Shown: positions 1 to 9,852 of the stretch, piece after piece
Layout of the letters: every line of letters starts with the position of its first letter
Position numbering within the stretch: position 1 is the stretch's first letter
Assembly (NCBI GenBank): GCA_016278725.1
Contig: JADQBG010000007.1
Coordinates: 1 to 64,000 of the forward strand
Length of the DNA: 64,000 nt
Direction of reading: 5' to 3'
Source of the DNA: Actinomycetota bacterium
GTDB taxonomy: Bacteria; Actinomycetota; Thermoleophilia; RBG-16-64-13
Notes under the pieces: generated by a model
What the model saw: only the letters and a program-made list of their open reading frames with translations
The model's database searches: none
Told to the model about the DNA's origin: nothing
Position numbers and translations under genes: made by a program

Positions 1-2
1 CC

Positions 3-2210
3 CGCCTCTACGGCGCGCAGACCTCCTACCGGGACGTAGACAGCAAACTGCGTCGGCCCTCGCCGGAGTCCTTGAGCGCGGTGCTGCGGGCGTTGGGCGC
101 ACCGCTGGACTCGCCGCGGGATCTCTCCAGAGCGCTGAGCGAGCGGCGGCTCGAGGAGTGGAGCAGTGTGCTTGCACCCGTCGCCCTCGCACCCGGTCCC
201 GTTTCGATCCGCCTCCCCCTGCCCGAACCCCGCCGGCTCGAACTGCGCCTGCGCCTGGAAAACCAAGAAGAGTGGTGCCGCAGCCTGAGCCCCGAGGAAC
301 TTCCCCTCGCCGAGAGCGGCGAGGTCGCGGGCCAACGCTTCCACCGCCGCCTGTTCTATCTGGAAAAGGACTGGCCGGGTGAGACCCGCGGGATTCCCCT
401 CCCCTGGGGCTACCACCGGCTCGAACTCAGCCGCGGAGGTGGGTCCGCTTCCTGCCTGGTCATCTCGGCGCCCCCGCGTTGTTGGGGCCCCGGCCCCGAA
501 GAGCATCGGGCCTGGGGAACGTTCATCCCCCTGTACGCCCTCCATTCCCAGCACTCGCTGGGCGTCGGCGATCTGGGAGATCTGCGCGCGCTACTCAAAT
601 GGGTGGAAGAGATGGGCGGAGAGATGGTGGGCACCCTGCCCCTGCTCGCCGCCTTCTTGGACGAGCCTTTCGAGCCCAGTCCTTACGCGCCGGTGACGCG
701 GCTCTTCTTCAACGAGCTCTATCTGGACCTTCGGCGCATCCCCGAACTCGAGATCTCCCCGGCGGCGTGTCTCCTCTTGGAAGACGCCCGCGCGCGGACG
801 GCAAGACCCGGCCGGTTGGTCGACTACCGCGGGGTCGCGCGGGTCAAAGGCGAGGTCATGCGGGTCCTCGCAGATGCCTTTTTCGACAGAGGCACAGGAC
901 GCCGGCGGGAGTCTTTCGAACGCTTCCTGAACGCTCGGCCCGACGTCGCGGAATACGCGCGCTTCCGGGCGGTCGCCCAGCGAGAGAAAGCCGGCTGGCC
1001 GGGCTGGGCCCGGCCGCTCGAGCCGGGTCAACTCCTGCCCGAACATTACGACGAGGGGGCGCAACATTTTCATATGTACGTGCAGTGGCTGCTCGACGAG
1101 CAGCTGGAGGCCGCCCTGGGCGACGGGGGAGGACGGCTCTATCTGGATCTTCCGCTCGGGGTCAACGGCGGAGGCTACGACACCTGGTGGGAGCGAGAGA
1201 TCTTCGCGCAAGGCGCCTCCGGGGGCGCTCCTCCCGACACCTTCTTCTCCGGCGGCCAAAACTGGGGGTTCCCGCCGCTCCATCCGCGGCAGCTGCGCGC
1301 TCAGGGTTATCGCTACTTCATCGCCTCACTGCGCGCGCAAATGCGCTTCGCCCGCTACCTGCGCATCGACCACGTCATGGGGCTTCACCGTCTCTTCTGG
1401 ATTCCCGACGGCTTCGAAGCCACCGAGGGGGTCTACATAACCTATCCGGCGGAGGAGCTCTACGCGGTCCTCTGTCTCGAGTCGCATCGCAACCAGACCA
1501 TCGTGCTGGGGGAGGATCTGGGCACCGTGCCCGAATACGTGCGGCCCGCCATGCGCAAGCACGCGGTCCGAAGAATGTACGTGCTCAGCTACGAGTTGAA
1601 CGCCGGCGAGGAGACCCCTACCGCCGAGGTGGGTCCTGGCGGCGAGGGGAAGCCCGGCGAGGAGGCCGCGGGGACGCTCACCCCGGTCTCCCCGGACATG
1701 GTGGCCAGCGTGAACACGCACGACATGCCTCCCTTCGCCGGCTTTCTCACCGGAGCAGACGTCGGGGAGCGGCGCTCCGCAGGCCACCTGGAAGGCGAGG
1801 CCGTCGAGGCAGAACTCGCCGAGCGGCGGCGGCTGACCCGGGCGCTCGCCGGATACTTGGAGGCGAACGGGCTGCTCGACCCCGCGGACGCTCCGACGCC
1901 CGCCGAGATGGAGACCCCGACCGGCGCCGCGGCGGAGACCCCGACCGACGCCGAGCTCTACGGCCTGCTCCGCGGCGCGCTGCGCTTTCTGGCCCGGAGC
2001 CCCGCAGAGCTCGTGCTGGTCAACCTGGAGGATCTGCTGCTCGAGCGCCGCCCGCAGAACGTCCCCGGAACCAGCGACGAACGCCCCAACTGGCAGTTGC
2101 GCGCGGCCGCCGCGCTGGAGGATCTGCGTGAAATCCCGCAGGTCCGGGAAGCCTTAATCGAAGTGAACCGCCTCAGGAACGAGCAGCGGAAGGGGATGGA
2201 GCCGAAGTGA
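3..2210 (+). CDS. malQ: 4-alpha-glucanotransferase, 5'-truncated by window edge
   Basis: Amylomaltase of glycoside hydrolase family 77, which transfers alpha-1,4-glucan segments between chains in the cytoplasm. The frame is open to the left edge; the residues before the first possible start (TTG at 72) read [20 protein letters not shown], which resembles the conserved MalQ N-terminus, so the true start lies outside the window. GH77 motifs are visible: [15 protein letters not shown] holds the nucleophile Asp, LGEDLGTVP the acid/base Glu and VNTHDMP the third acidic residue. A Pro/Thr/Glu-rich stretch near the C-terminus contains a 24-bp duplication (1911-1952). The gene overlaps glgB by 4 bp (GTGA), so the two are probably translationally coupled. 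The family call is firm; only the 5' end is missing. Confidence 0.95.
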   Translation, partial: RLYGAQTSYRDVDSKLRRPSPESLSAVLRALGAPLDSPRDLSRALSERRLEEWSSVLAPVALAPGPVSIRLPLPEPRRLELRLRLENQEEWCRSLSPEELPLAESGEVAGQRFHRRLFYLEKDWPGETRGIPLPWGYHRLELSRGGGSASCLVISAPPRCWGPGPEEHRAWGTFIPLYALHSQHSLGVGDLGDLRALLKWVEEMGGEMVGTLPLLAAFLDEPFEPSPYAPVTRLFFNELYLDLRRIPELEISPAACLLLEDARARTARPGRLVDYRGVARVKGEVMRVLADAFFDRGTGRRRESFERFLNARPDVAEYARFRAVAQREKAGWPGWARPLEPGQLLPEHYDEGAQHFHMYVQWLLDEQLEAALGDGGGRLYLDLPLGVNGGGYDTWWEREIFAQGASGGAPPDTFFSGGQNWGFPPLHPRQLRAQGYRYFIASLRAQMRFARYLRIDHVMGLHRLFWIPDGFEATEGVYITYPAEELYAVLCLESHRNQTIVLGEDLGTVPEYVRPAMRKHAVRRMYVLSYELNAGEETPTAEVGPGGEGKPGEEAAGTLTPVSPDMVASVNTHDMPPFAGFLTGADVGERRSAGHLEGEAVEAELAERRRLTRALAGYLEANGLLDPADAPTPAEMETPTGAAAETPTDAELYGLLRGALRFLARSPAELVLVNLEDLLLERRPQNVPGTSDERPNWQLRAAAALEDLREIPQVREALIEVNRLRNEQRKGMEPK
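1911..1952 (+). repeat. in-frame 24-bp imperfect direct repeat in malQ
   Basis: An 18-bp core, GAGACCCCGACCGGCGCC, recurs 24 bp later as GAGACCCCGACCGACGCC. It encodes a repeated ETPTGA/ETPTDA peptide in a low-complexity segment near the C-terminus. The reading frame is kept. Confidence 0.7.
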
Positions 2211-4189
2211 ATCCGCGGGAACCGAAAGACCGGACCAAGAAAGGCGGGGAAGGCCGGGCGACCGCTCCCCGGGACGACGCGGGACCGTCCAGCAGCGTGC
2301 TGAGCAAGGACGATCTCTACCTGTTCAACGAAGGCAGCCATCTGCGCCTCTACGAGAAGCTCGGCTCGCATCTGCTCACCAGGAACGGCGAGTCCGGCGC
2401 CAATTTTGCCGTGTGGGCGCCCGGCGCCGAGCGCGTCTCGGTGATCGGCGGCTTCAACGGATGGAATCCCGAAGCCAACGTCCTGCAGGCCCAGGAAAAC
2501 TCGGGTATTTGGGAAGGCTTCATTCCCGGACTGGAAAAGGGGACCATCTACAAATACCACGTGGTCGGCCGCGGGGGGGTACACCGCGTCGACAAGGCCG
2601 ATCCCTTCGCGGTTCACGCCGAAACCCCGCCCAAGACCGGCTCGATCATCTGGGATCTGGACTACTCCTGGAACGATGCCGACTGGATGGCGTCGCGGGC
2701 CACAGCCAACTCCCTCGACGCCCCAATGTCGATCTATGAAGTCCACCTGGGTTCGTGGATGCGCATGCCCGAGGATCACAATCGCTCCTTGAACTACCGG
2801 GAGATCGCGCCCAAACTGGCGGCCCACGCGGTGGAGATGGGCTTCACCCACGTGGAGTTGCTGCCGGTGATGGAACACCCCTTCTACGGTTCCTGGGGTT
2901 ATCAGACCACCGGCTACTTCGCTCCCACCAGCCGCTACGGCACGCCGCAGGACTTCATGTTCCTGGTGGACACCCTGCACCAGGCGGGCATCGGCGTGAT
3001 TCTCGACTGGGTTCCCTCGCATTTCCCCAGCGACGAGCACGGGCTGGCCTATTTCGACGGCACCCACCTCTTTGAGCACGCCGACCCGCGGCAGGGTTTC
3101 CACCCCGATTGGCAGAGCTTCATCTTCAACTACGGCCGTCACGAGGTGCGGAGCTTCCTGCTTTCCTCGGCCTTGTACTGGATGGATCGGTATCACGCCG
3201 ACGGGCTGCGGGTGGACGCCGTCGCCTCGATGCTCTATCTGGATTACTCACGCCAGGAGGGCGAGTGGATCCCCAACAAGTACGGGGGCCGGGAGAACCT
3301 CGAGGCGATCGACTTCCTCCGGCGGATGAACGAGGAGATCTATCGGCACTTCCCCGACACGCAGACCATCGCCGAAGAGTCGACCGCCTGGGGCATGGTG
3401 TCGCGGCCGGTTTACGTGGGCGGCCTGGGCTTCGGCCTAAAGTGGGACATGGGCTGGATGCACGACACCCTGGACTACATGAGCCACGATCCGGTGCACC
3501 GCAAGTATCATCACGACGAACTCACGTTCCGGATGATCTACGCCTTCACCGAGAACTTCTGCCTGCCGCTCTCGCACGACGAGGTGGTGCACGGCAAGGG
3601 CAGTCTGCTCAGTAAGATGCCCGGCGACGACTGGCAGCGCTTCGCCAATCTGCGCCTGTTGCTTGCCTACATGTTCAGTCAGGCGGGCAAGAAGCTGCTT
3701 TTCATGGGCGTCGACGTGGCTCAAGGCGCCGAGTGGGACCACGAGTCGAGCTTGGAGTGGCATCTGCTCGACTATCCGGGTCACCGGGGGGTGAATCTAC
3801 TGCTCCGCGACCTCAACCGGCTCTACCGGGAAGAAGCCGCGCTTCACGAGTTGGACGTCTCCCCCGAGGGTTTCGAGTGGATCGCGGCCAACGACAGCCA
3901 GCAGAGCGTGATCGCTTACCTGCGCAAGGGCCGAAAGCCTGAGGACGTGGTGCTGGCGGCCTTCAACTTCACCCCACTGCCGCGGCACAGCTATCAGGTG
4001 GGCACCCCGGTGGGCGGTAAATGGGAGGAGATCCTCAACACCGACGCTCAGGAGTACATGGGCAGTGGTCAGGGCAACCTCGGCCTGGTGGAAGCCGGCC
4101 CCCTGCCCCTGCACGGACAGCCCTATAGGCTCACCCTGACCCTGCCGCCACTGGGGGCGACCTTCCTGCGGCCGGCAAGGGAGTCGTAG
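2207..4189 (+). CDS. glgB: 1,4-alpha-glucan branching enzyme
   Basis: GH13 enzyme that makes alpha-1,6 branches in glycogen. Domains in order are a variable charged N-terminus (about 1-40), a CBM48 domain containing [20 protein letters not shown] (about 60-150), the (beta/alpha)8 catalytic barrel (about 170-540) and a C-terminal beta domain. Catalytic signatures are [28 protein letters not shown] with the nucleophile Asp, AEESTAW with the acid/base Glu, and [12 protein letters not shown] with the transition-state Asp. The length of 660 residues is normal for the family. The GTG start overlaps the malQ stop. The next gene begins 3 bp after the stop, so this is an operon member. Confidence 0.97.
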   Translation: MNPREPKDRTKKGGEGRATAPRDDAGPSSSVLSKDDLYLFNEGSHLRLYEKLGSHLLTRNGESGANFAVWAPGAERVSVIGGFNGWNPEANVLQAQENSGIWEGFIPGLEKGTIYKYHVVGRGGVHRVDKADPFAVHAETPPKTGSIIWDLDYSWNDADWMASRATANSLDAPMSIYEVHLGSWMRMPEDHNRSLNYREIAPKLAAHAVEMGFTHVELLPVMEHPFYGSWGYQTTGYFAPTSRYGTPQDFMFLVDTLHQAGIGVILDWVPSHFPSDEHGLAYFDGTHLFEHADPRQGFHPDWQSFIFNYGRHEVRSFLLSSALYWMDRYHADGLRVDAVASMLYLDYSRQEGEWIPNKYGGRENLEAIDFLRRMNEEIYRHFPDTQTIAEESTAWGMVSRPVYVGGLGFGLKWDMGWMHDTLDYMSHDPVHRKYHHDELTFRMIYAFTENFCLPLSHDEVVHGKGSLLSKMPGDDWQRFANLRLLLAYMFSQAGKKLLFMGVDVAQGAEWDHESSLEWHLLDYPGHRGVNLLLRDLNRLYREEAALHELDVSPEGFEWIAANDSQQSVIAYLRKGRKPEDVVLAAFNFTPLPRHSYQVGTPVGGKWEEILNTDAQEYMGSGQGNLGLVEAGPLPLHGQPYRLTLTLPPLGATFLRPARES

Positions 4190-4192
4190 ACC

Positions 4193-6637
4193 TTGGCCAA
4201 ACGCTACATCTGCGTCCATGGTCACTTCTACCAACCGCCTCGGGAAAACCCCTGGCTGGAGGTGATCGAACTCCAGGACTCCGCGTACCCCTATCACGAC
4301 TGGAACGAGCGGATCACCGCGGAGTGTTACGAGACCAACGGCGTCGCGCGCATCCTGAACGACGCCGGCAAGATCGAGAGCATCGTCAACAACTACGCCC
4401 GGATGAGCTTCAATTTCGGGCCCACCCTCCTCCAGTGGATGGAGGACCGGGCGCCCGAGGCCTACGCCTCCGTGCTGGAGGCCGACCGCCTGAGCCTGGA
4501 GCGCTTCGGCGGACACGGATCGGCCCTGGCTCAAGCCTACAATCACCTGATCATGCCGCTGGCCAACGAGCGGGACCGCCGCACCCAGGTGATCTGGGGC
4601 ATCCGCGACTTCGAGAAACGCTTTGGACGCGCACCCAAGGGGATGTGGCTGCCGGAGACCGCGGTGGACCTTGCCACCCTGGAACTCCTGGCCGAGTACG
4701 GCATCGACTTCACCATTCTGGCGCCGCGCCAAGCCCACCGGGTGCGCCCGCTCGAGGCCGGCGAGGATGACTGGGCGGACGTGACCGGCGGCAAGATCGA
4801 TCCCACCCGCGCCTACTTTCAGCAACTCCCCTCCGGCAAGCAGATATCCCTGTTCTTCTACGACGGCCCGATCTCCCAGGCCATCGCCTTCGAGGGCCTG
4901 TTGAACCGAGGTGATCTGCTTGCCAACCGCCTGCTCGGGGCCTTCAACGGGGACCGCGATTGGGCTCAGTTGGTACACATCGCCACCGACGGCGAGACCT
5001 ACGGCCACCATCACCGCAACGGGGAGATGGCCCTCGCCTGGGCTCTCGCCCGCATCGAGAGAGAAGCCGACGTCGAGTTGACCAACTACGGGGCCTACCT
5101 CGAGGTCAACCCGCCGGAGTACGAGGTCGAGATCTACGAGGACAGCTCGTGGAGCTGCATTCACGGCGTGGAGCGCTGGCGGGCGGACTGCGGCTGCAAC
5201 ACGGGAGGGCACCCCGATTGGAACCAGGCATGGCGGGGGCCGCTGCGCGACGCGCTCGACTGGATACGCGACGAGATCGCCCCGCTATACGAAGAGCAGG
5301 CGGCCCTGCTCCTCAAAGACCCCTGGGCGGCCCGCGATGCCTACATCCAGGTGATCCTCGACCGCGACCCGGCCAATCTGGACGGATTCCTGCGCGAACA
5401 TGCCAAGGGTCCGCTCGGCGAGGAAGAGACCCGCCGGGTGCTCAAACTGCTCGAACTCCAGCGGCACGCTCTGCTGATGTACACCAGCTGCGGCTGGTTC
5501 TTCGACGAGCTCTCGGGCATCGAGACCACTCAGGTGATCATGTATGCCGCACGGGCGCTGCAGCTCGCCGCCGAGGCCCTGGGTAAGGACCTGGAGCCCG
5601 GCTTTATCGAAAGGCTGGAAGAAACCCCCAGCAATCTGCCTGCCATCGGAAACGGGCGCGTGGTCTACGAGCGGTTCATCCGCCCGGCGGCGGTCACCCT
5701 GCCGAAGGTGGGGGCGCACTATGCCATCAGTTCCCTCTTCGAGGAGTACGAGCGGCTCACCCAGATCTACGCCTATCAGATCGAGTTGGTCGACAGCCGG
5801 CGTGACCGCGCCGGAGAGGCCGGCCTTCTGCTGGGCCGCGCCCGGGTGACTTCGCTGATCACCCGGGACACCATGGACTTGGGCTTCGGCTTGCTGCACT
5901 TCGGCGATCACAACTTGAGTTGCGGAGTGCGTGAGTACCAGGGCGCAGAGGCTTACGAGAGCATGGCGGCCGACGTGGGCAAAGCCTTCTCCCGCGCCGA
6001 CCTTCCCGAGGTCTTGCGCGCGCTTGACCGGGATTTCGGCGAGTTGACCTATTCTTTGCGGTCGCTCTTCCGCGATGAACAGCGCAAGGTGCTGAATTCC
6101 ATCATGGAGTCCGCCATCGCAGAGGCCGAGGGGGCCTACCGCAGTCTCTACGAACATCATGCCCCGCTTCTGTACTTCCTTTCCAGCCTGGGGATGCCCG
6201 GGCCCTCGGCCCTGCGCGCTCCCACCGAGTTCGTGGTGAACTCGGACCTGCGCGAGAGTCTCACCCTGGATAGCTTCGATCGAGAGCGCGCCCTCGCGGT
6301 GTTGGAAACGGCGGCGCGCGGAGACCTGCCCCTGGACTCAGCCGGACTGGCCTTTACCTATCAGGGCACTCTGGAGCAACTCGCCCTCGAGCTCTACGCC
6401 GATCCCACGAACCTGGAGTTGGTGCGAAGCCTGACCGACGCGGCCTCGCTGGTGCGGAAGCTTCCTTTCGACACCGACCTGGTGCGCCCGCAGAACCGCT
6501 ACTACGAGATCCTGCGAAGCACCTATCCGGCCATGCTCGAGAAGGCGGATGCGGGCGATGCGGTTGCCGAAGAGTGGCGGGCCCTGTTCCAGGAGTTGGG
6601 CGAGTATCTGTGGATCCAGGTGCCTGAAAGCGCCTAG
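4193..6637 (+). CDS. glycoside hydrolase family 57 protein with DUF3536-type C-terminus
   Basis: GH57-type (beta/alpha)7-barrel protein. The N-terminal motif reads HGHFYQPPRENPW, GMWLPETAVD supplies the expected nucleophile Glu, and ATDGETYGHHH holds the acidic Asp of the fourth conserved region. A Cys-containing segment (CIHGVERWRADCGCNTGG) follows, then a long alpha-helical C-terminal half of the DUF3536 kind. At 814 residues it is long, as is usual for this subgroup. The start is TTG, 3 bp after glgB. The exact substrate of the subgroup is not settled; its position between glgB and treY argues for an alpha-glucan. The family assignment is firm and the activity is inferred. Confidence 0.88.
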   Translation: MAKRYICVHGHFYQPPRENPWLEVIELQDSAYPYHDWNERITAECYETNGVARILNDAGKIESIVNNYARMSFNFGPTLLQWMEDRAPEAYASVLEADRLSLERFGGHGSALAQAYNHLIMPLANERDRRTQVIWGIRDFEKRFGRAPKGMWLPETAVDLATLELLAEYGIDFTILAPRQAHRVRPLEAGEDDWADVTGGKIDPTRAYFQQLPSGKQISLFFYDGPISQAIAFEGLLNRGDLLANRLLGAFNGDRDWAQLVHIATDGETYGHHHRNGEMALAWALARIEREADVELTNYGAYLEVNPPEYEVEIYEDSSWSCIHGVERWRADCGCNTGGHPDWNQAWRGPLRDALDWIRDEIAPLYEEQAALLLKDPWAARDAYIQVILDRDPANLDGFLREHAKGPLGEEETRRVLKLLELQRHALLMYTSCGWFFDELSGIETTQVIMYAARALQLAAEALGKDLEPGFIERLEETPSNLPAIGNGRVVYERFIRPAAVTLPKVGAHYAISSLFEEYERLTQIYAYQIELVDSRRDRAGEAGLLLGRARVTSLITRDTMDLGFGLLHFGDHNLSCGVREYQGAEAYESMAADVGKAFSRADLPEVLRALDRDFGELTYSLRSLFRDEQRKVLNSIMESAIAEAEGAYRSLYEHHAPLLYFLSSLGMPGPSALRAPTEFVVNSDLRESLTLDSFDRERALAVLETAARGDLPLDSAGLAFTYQGTLEQLALELYADPTNLELVRSLTDAASLVRKLPFDTDLVRPQNRYYEILRSTYPAMLEKADAGDAVAEEWRALFQELGEYLWIQVPESA

Positions 6638-6638
6638 G

Positions 6639-9203
6639 ATGCCGGAACATAGGGTTCAACCGAGCGAGCGCCTGCCCCGAGCCACCTATCGTCTTCAGTT
6701 GCGGCAGGGCATGGACCTCACCCGGGCCGCACAACTCGTGCCCTACCTGTCACGGCTGGGGGTTAGCCACCTCTACCTCTCCCCCGTCTTTCAGGCCGTC
6801 CCCGAGAGTACCCATGGCTACGACGTGATCCGGCCCGATCAAATCGACCCCATCCTCGGGGGCAGAGCGGCTTTTGACCGGCTGGCCGAGAGTCTGCGCG
6901 GGCAGGATATGGGCCTGATCCTGGACATCGTCCCCAATCACATGGCGGCACACTGGACCAATCCTTGGTGGGCCGACGTGCTCAAACGCGGACAGGAGTC
7001 TCGCTACGCCGACTACTTCAACATCTCCTGGGAGCGGGGACAGGGCAAGGTGATTCTGCCCTTCCTGGGTGCGCCCCTGCCCGAGATCCTCGAGCGCGGC
7101 GAGCTGGAAATCGTGCCGGAGGGCGGCGGCGAAGGACCGGGGCTGGGGCCGCATCTGCGCTACCACGAGCACCGCTTTCCTCTGGCGGGCTCGTCGCCGG
7201 CTCCCTCGTATCCGCCTCGTGGGGCGGCCGGGGCAGCCGAGCTGCAGGAGTTTCTGGAGCAGCAGAACTACCGGTTGGTGGATTTCAGGGAGACCGAGCG
7301 GATCAATTACGGCCGCTTCTTCGATGTCTCCTCCCTGGTATCCCTGCGGATCGAAGCGCCCGAGGTCTTCGCCGCCGTCCACCGGCTCCCCCTCGAATTG
7401 ATAGAAAGCGGGTCGGTGCAGGGACTGCGGGTCGATCACGTGGACGGCCTGCGCGATCCCGAGGCCTACCTGCACCGCCTGCAGGAGGCGGCCGGCGCGG
7501 CCTCGCGCGGCGGGCCCTTCTACGTCATCGTGGAGAAGATCCTGGAGCGCGACGAGGAGCTTCCCCCGAGCTGGCCGGTGAGCGGCACCACCGGCTACGA
7601 ATTCCTGAACGCGGCAAACGCCCTCCTGGTCTCATCCACCGGGCTCCAGGCGCTCGCCGATTTATACCGGGAGATGACCGGAGACCGGCGCGGCTTCGAC
7701 GAAGTGCTCTACGAGAGCAAGCGTCAAGTCCTGAGCACGCTCTTCCGCGGCGAGGTGCAGGCGCTTGTCGAGTTGATCCGCAAAGCCCCGGGCGTGGAGG
7801 ATGCGGGCCCGGAGTTGGAACGCGACTCTCTGACCGAGGCTCTGGTCGAGCTCACCGCCTGCCTCCCCGTTTACCGCACCTACGTAGGCGAGAGCGCCGC
7901 AGAAGAGGATCGGGACCTGATCGCGGGCGCAGCGGAGTGCGCCCAACGGCGCGACGCGGGGGCCCCGACCGCCGGCCTGGCCTTCCTGCGAGGGCTCTTC
8001 TCCCTCTCTCTGCGCAGCCGGCCTTTGCAGCCGCCTCCGGAGGCACTCGAGGCGGTTGCCCGCTGGCAGCAGCTGAGCGGACCGGCGATGGCCAAGGGCC
8101 TGGAGGACACCGCGTTCTACCGCCATCACCGCCTCGTGGCGCTCAATGAAGTAGGGGGGTATGCGGAACCTCCCCAGGACGCCGTCGCCCATTTTCACCG
8201 CTTGATGGCGCGGCACGCGCGGGAATGGCCCGGCACCCTCAACGCCACCTCGACGCACGACACCAAGCGTTCCGAAGAGGCGCGGGCCCGGCTGGCCGTG
8301 CTTTCGGAAATGCCCGACACCTGGCGGGCACTGGTGCAGAAATGGGAGAAGCGCTTCGCCGGCCCAAATACGGCGGCCGCCGACCGGATGCTCCTGTACC
8401 AAAGCGCCTTCGCCATCTGGGGAGCACCCCGCGCGGAGCTCGAAGAGCGGCTCACGCGCTTCGTGGTCAAAGCCCTGCGGGAGGGCAAAGAGCGTAGCGG
8501 CTGGCTGAATCCCGACCGGGACTACGAGGCCGCGATGCTCGCACTCGTCCTTCAGCTCTTGGGGAACGAGGAATTCCGCGCCGGCATGGACGGGCTGCTC
8601 GCCCAAGCAGCCCCGGCGACCGCGCTCAACTCGCTCTCCCAGACCCTGCTCAAATTGGCGGCGCCCGGCATTCCCGACATCTATCAGGGCATGGAGTTGC
8701 GCGAGTTCAACCTGGTCGACCCCGACAATCGGGGCGCGGTCGACTTCACCGAACGAAAGCGGCTGCTCGAGGAACTCGGAGAAGGCGAAGCCCGCGGGCG
8801 GAATCTTTTCGCCAACCCAGGCGCCGAGGATCTCGTGAGCGGGCGCTTGAAGCTGCAGCTGCTCCTGCGCGGGCTCGACCTGCGCGCCTCGCAGCCCCAG
8901 CTCTTCGCCGAGGGAGACTACCTGCCGCTGATGGCGGAAGGTCCTCGAGCAGCCCATCTGGTTGCCTTTGCCCGCCGTCTGGGTCCCGCTCAGTTGATCG
9001 CCCTTGCCCCCCGCCTCACCATGGAATGCGGAGATCCCGAATTCTGGAAGGGCACGCATCTCCCCCTTCCGCCTTCGAGCGCCGGGCCTTGGCGCGGGCC
9101 CTGGCGCGACGTCGTCAGCGGGACCCGGTTCGAGCTCGGGTCGGCCTTGCCCGTGGGCGAACTACCCCACCCGCCGCTCGCCCTCTTGGTCCCCCTTCGA
9201 TGA
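6639..9203 (+). CDS. treY: (1->4)-alpha-D-glucan 1-alpha-D-glucosylmutase (maltooligosyltrehalose synthase)
   Basis: Converts the reducing end of maltooligosaccharides into an alpha,alpha-1,1-linked (trehalose) end. GH13 motifs are LDIVPNHMAAH, LRVDHVDGLRDPEAYLHR with the nucleophile Asp, YVIVEKILERDEELP with the acid/base Glu, and STHDTKRSEEARARL. The ATG at 6639 is preferred over an upstream in-frame start at 6549 because the extra 30 residues overlap the GH57 gene and do not resemble TreY, whereas PRATYRLQL is the usual beginning of the family. The resulting 854 residues fit. The partner TreZ, which releases trehalose, is not in the window and may lie upstream of the partial malQ. Confidence 0.94.
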   Translation: MPEHRVQPSERLPRATYRLQLRQGMDLTRAAQLVPYLSRLGVSHLYLSPVFQAVPESTHGYDVIRPDQIDPILGGRAAFDRLAESLRGQDMGLILDIVPNHMAAHWTNPWWADVLKRGQESRYADYFNISWERGQGKVILPFLGAPLPEILERGELEIVPEGGGEGPGLGPHLRYHEHRFPLAGSSPAPSYPPRGAAGAAELQEFLEQQNYRLVDFRETERINYGRFFDVSSLVSLRIEAPEVFAAVHRLPLELIESGSVQGLRVDHVDGLRDPEAYLHRLQEAAGAASRGGPFYVIVEKILERDEELPPSWPVSGTTGYEFLNAANALLVSSTGLQALADLYREMTGDRRGFDEVLYESKRQVLSTLFRGEVQALVELIRKAPGVEDAGPELERDSLTEALVELTACLPVYRTYVGESAAEEDRDLIAGAAECAQRRDAGAPTAGLAFLRGLFSLSLRSRPLQPPPEALEAVARWQQLSGPAMAKGLEDTAFYRHHRLVALNEVGGYAEPPQDAVAHFHRLMARHAREWPGTLNATSTHDTKRSEEARARLAVLSEMPDTWRALVQKWEKRFAGPNTAAADRMLLYQSAFAIWGAPRAELEERLTRFVVKALREGKERSGWLNPDRDYEAAMLALVLQLLGNEEFRAGMDGLLAQAAPATALNSLSQTLLKLAAPGIPDIYQGMELREFNLVDPDNRGAVDFTERKRLLEELGEGEARGRNLFANPGAEDLVSGRLKLQLLLRGLDLRASQPQLFAEGDYLPLMAEGPRAAHLVAFARRLGPAQLIALAPRLTMECGDPEFWKGTHLPLPPSSAGPWRGPWRDVVSGTRFELGSALPVGELPHPPLALLVPLR

Positions 9204-9209
9204 CCCGAG

Positions 9210-9247
9210 GCAGGAGCCGGACCCGGTGGCAGGAACCGAACCCGGTG
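9210..9247 (+). repeat. two tandem 19-bp imperfect copies downstream of treY
   Basis: GCAGGAGCCGGACCCGGTG is followed directly by GCAGGAACCGAACCCGGTG, with 17 of 19 positions identical. The repeat lies in the 115-bp gap after the treY stop. It belongs to a set of similar short tandem duplications in this window. Confidence 0.8.
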
Positions 9248-9318
9248 ATTTGACGGCACGAGACTTCCTCGCCGCGCTCTGCCTGACCCGCGGCTCTACC
9301 GGGTAGAAGCGGCTCATC

Positions 9319-9852
9319 GTGGTTTCCTTCAAAGCAGAGATCGCCGCCGAAACGGTGATCCACGCTGAGCCGGAAAGAGTCTGGCGCATCCTGCTCGACG
9401 TGCGCACCTACTCGGAGTGGAACCGGTTCATGCTGGTGGTCCAAGGCGAGATTCTTCCCGGCCACAGCCTTTCCGTGCAGGCCCGCCTGAGCAACCTGCT
9501 GCGCCTGCGCTTCGACGCCACCATCACCGAACTCGAGCCCCCCTGGCGCCTGACCTGGGTGGGCCGTCTGCCGGTGCCCGGCCTCTTCACCGGCGTTCAT
9601 ACCTTCGGCCTGAAGCGCGTTCCCGAGGGGGTGCGCTTTGTCCAGAGCGAGCGCTACAGCGGCCTCCTGGTGCCGTTGATGCGCCGCTTTCTCATCGATC
9701 CCAGCGAGAGCGGTTTTCGCGCGATGAACGAAGCCCTCCGGGTGCGCGCGGAGCACGAAGCGGCCTTGGAAGCGTCACCCCGCGAGCATCATTTTGACGG
9801 CAAGGGGCCGAAAGCATTCACGGAAGGCGGCAACGATGGAGGTAAGACATGA
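9319..9852 (+). CDS. SRPBCC (START/Bet v1-like) domain protein
   Basis: A 177-residue protein of the polyketide cyclase/SRPBCC helix-grip fold. The N-terminus AAETVIHAEPERVWRILLD and the following TYSEWNRFM are typical of the family, as are the alternating strands ITELEPPWRLTWVGRLPVPG and GVRFVQSERYSG. Such proteins bind hydrophobic ligands; no specific ligand can be read from the sequence. The start is GTG. Its stop overlaps the ATG of the following SDR gene (ATGA), so the two are translationally coupled and probably act together. The C-terminal tail of about 30 residues is charged and probably disordered. Confidence 0.8.
   Translation: MVSFKAEIAAETVIHAEPERVWRILLDVRTYSEWNRFMLVVQGEILPGHSLSVQARLSNLLRLRFDATITELEPPWRLTWVGRLPVPGLFTGVHTFGLKRVPEGVRFVQSERYSGLLVPLMRRFLIDPSESGFRAMNEALRVRAEHEAALEASPREHHFDGKGPKAFTEGGNDGGKT

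Noticed and set aside
479-2131. Arg-rich open frame of 550 codons overlapping malQ
   Set aside because: The composition is extremely Arg/Ala/Gly-rich with no recognisable fold, and it lies in a shifted frame of malQ, which has intact GH77 motifs.
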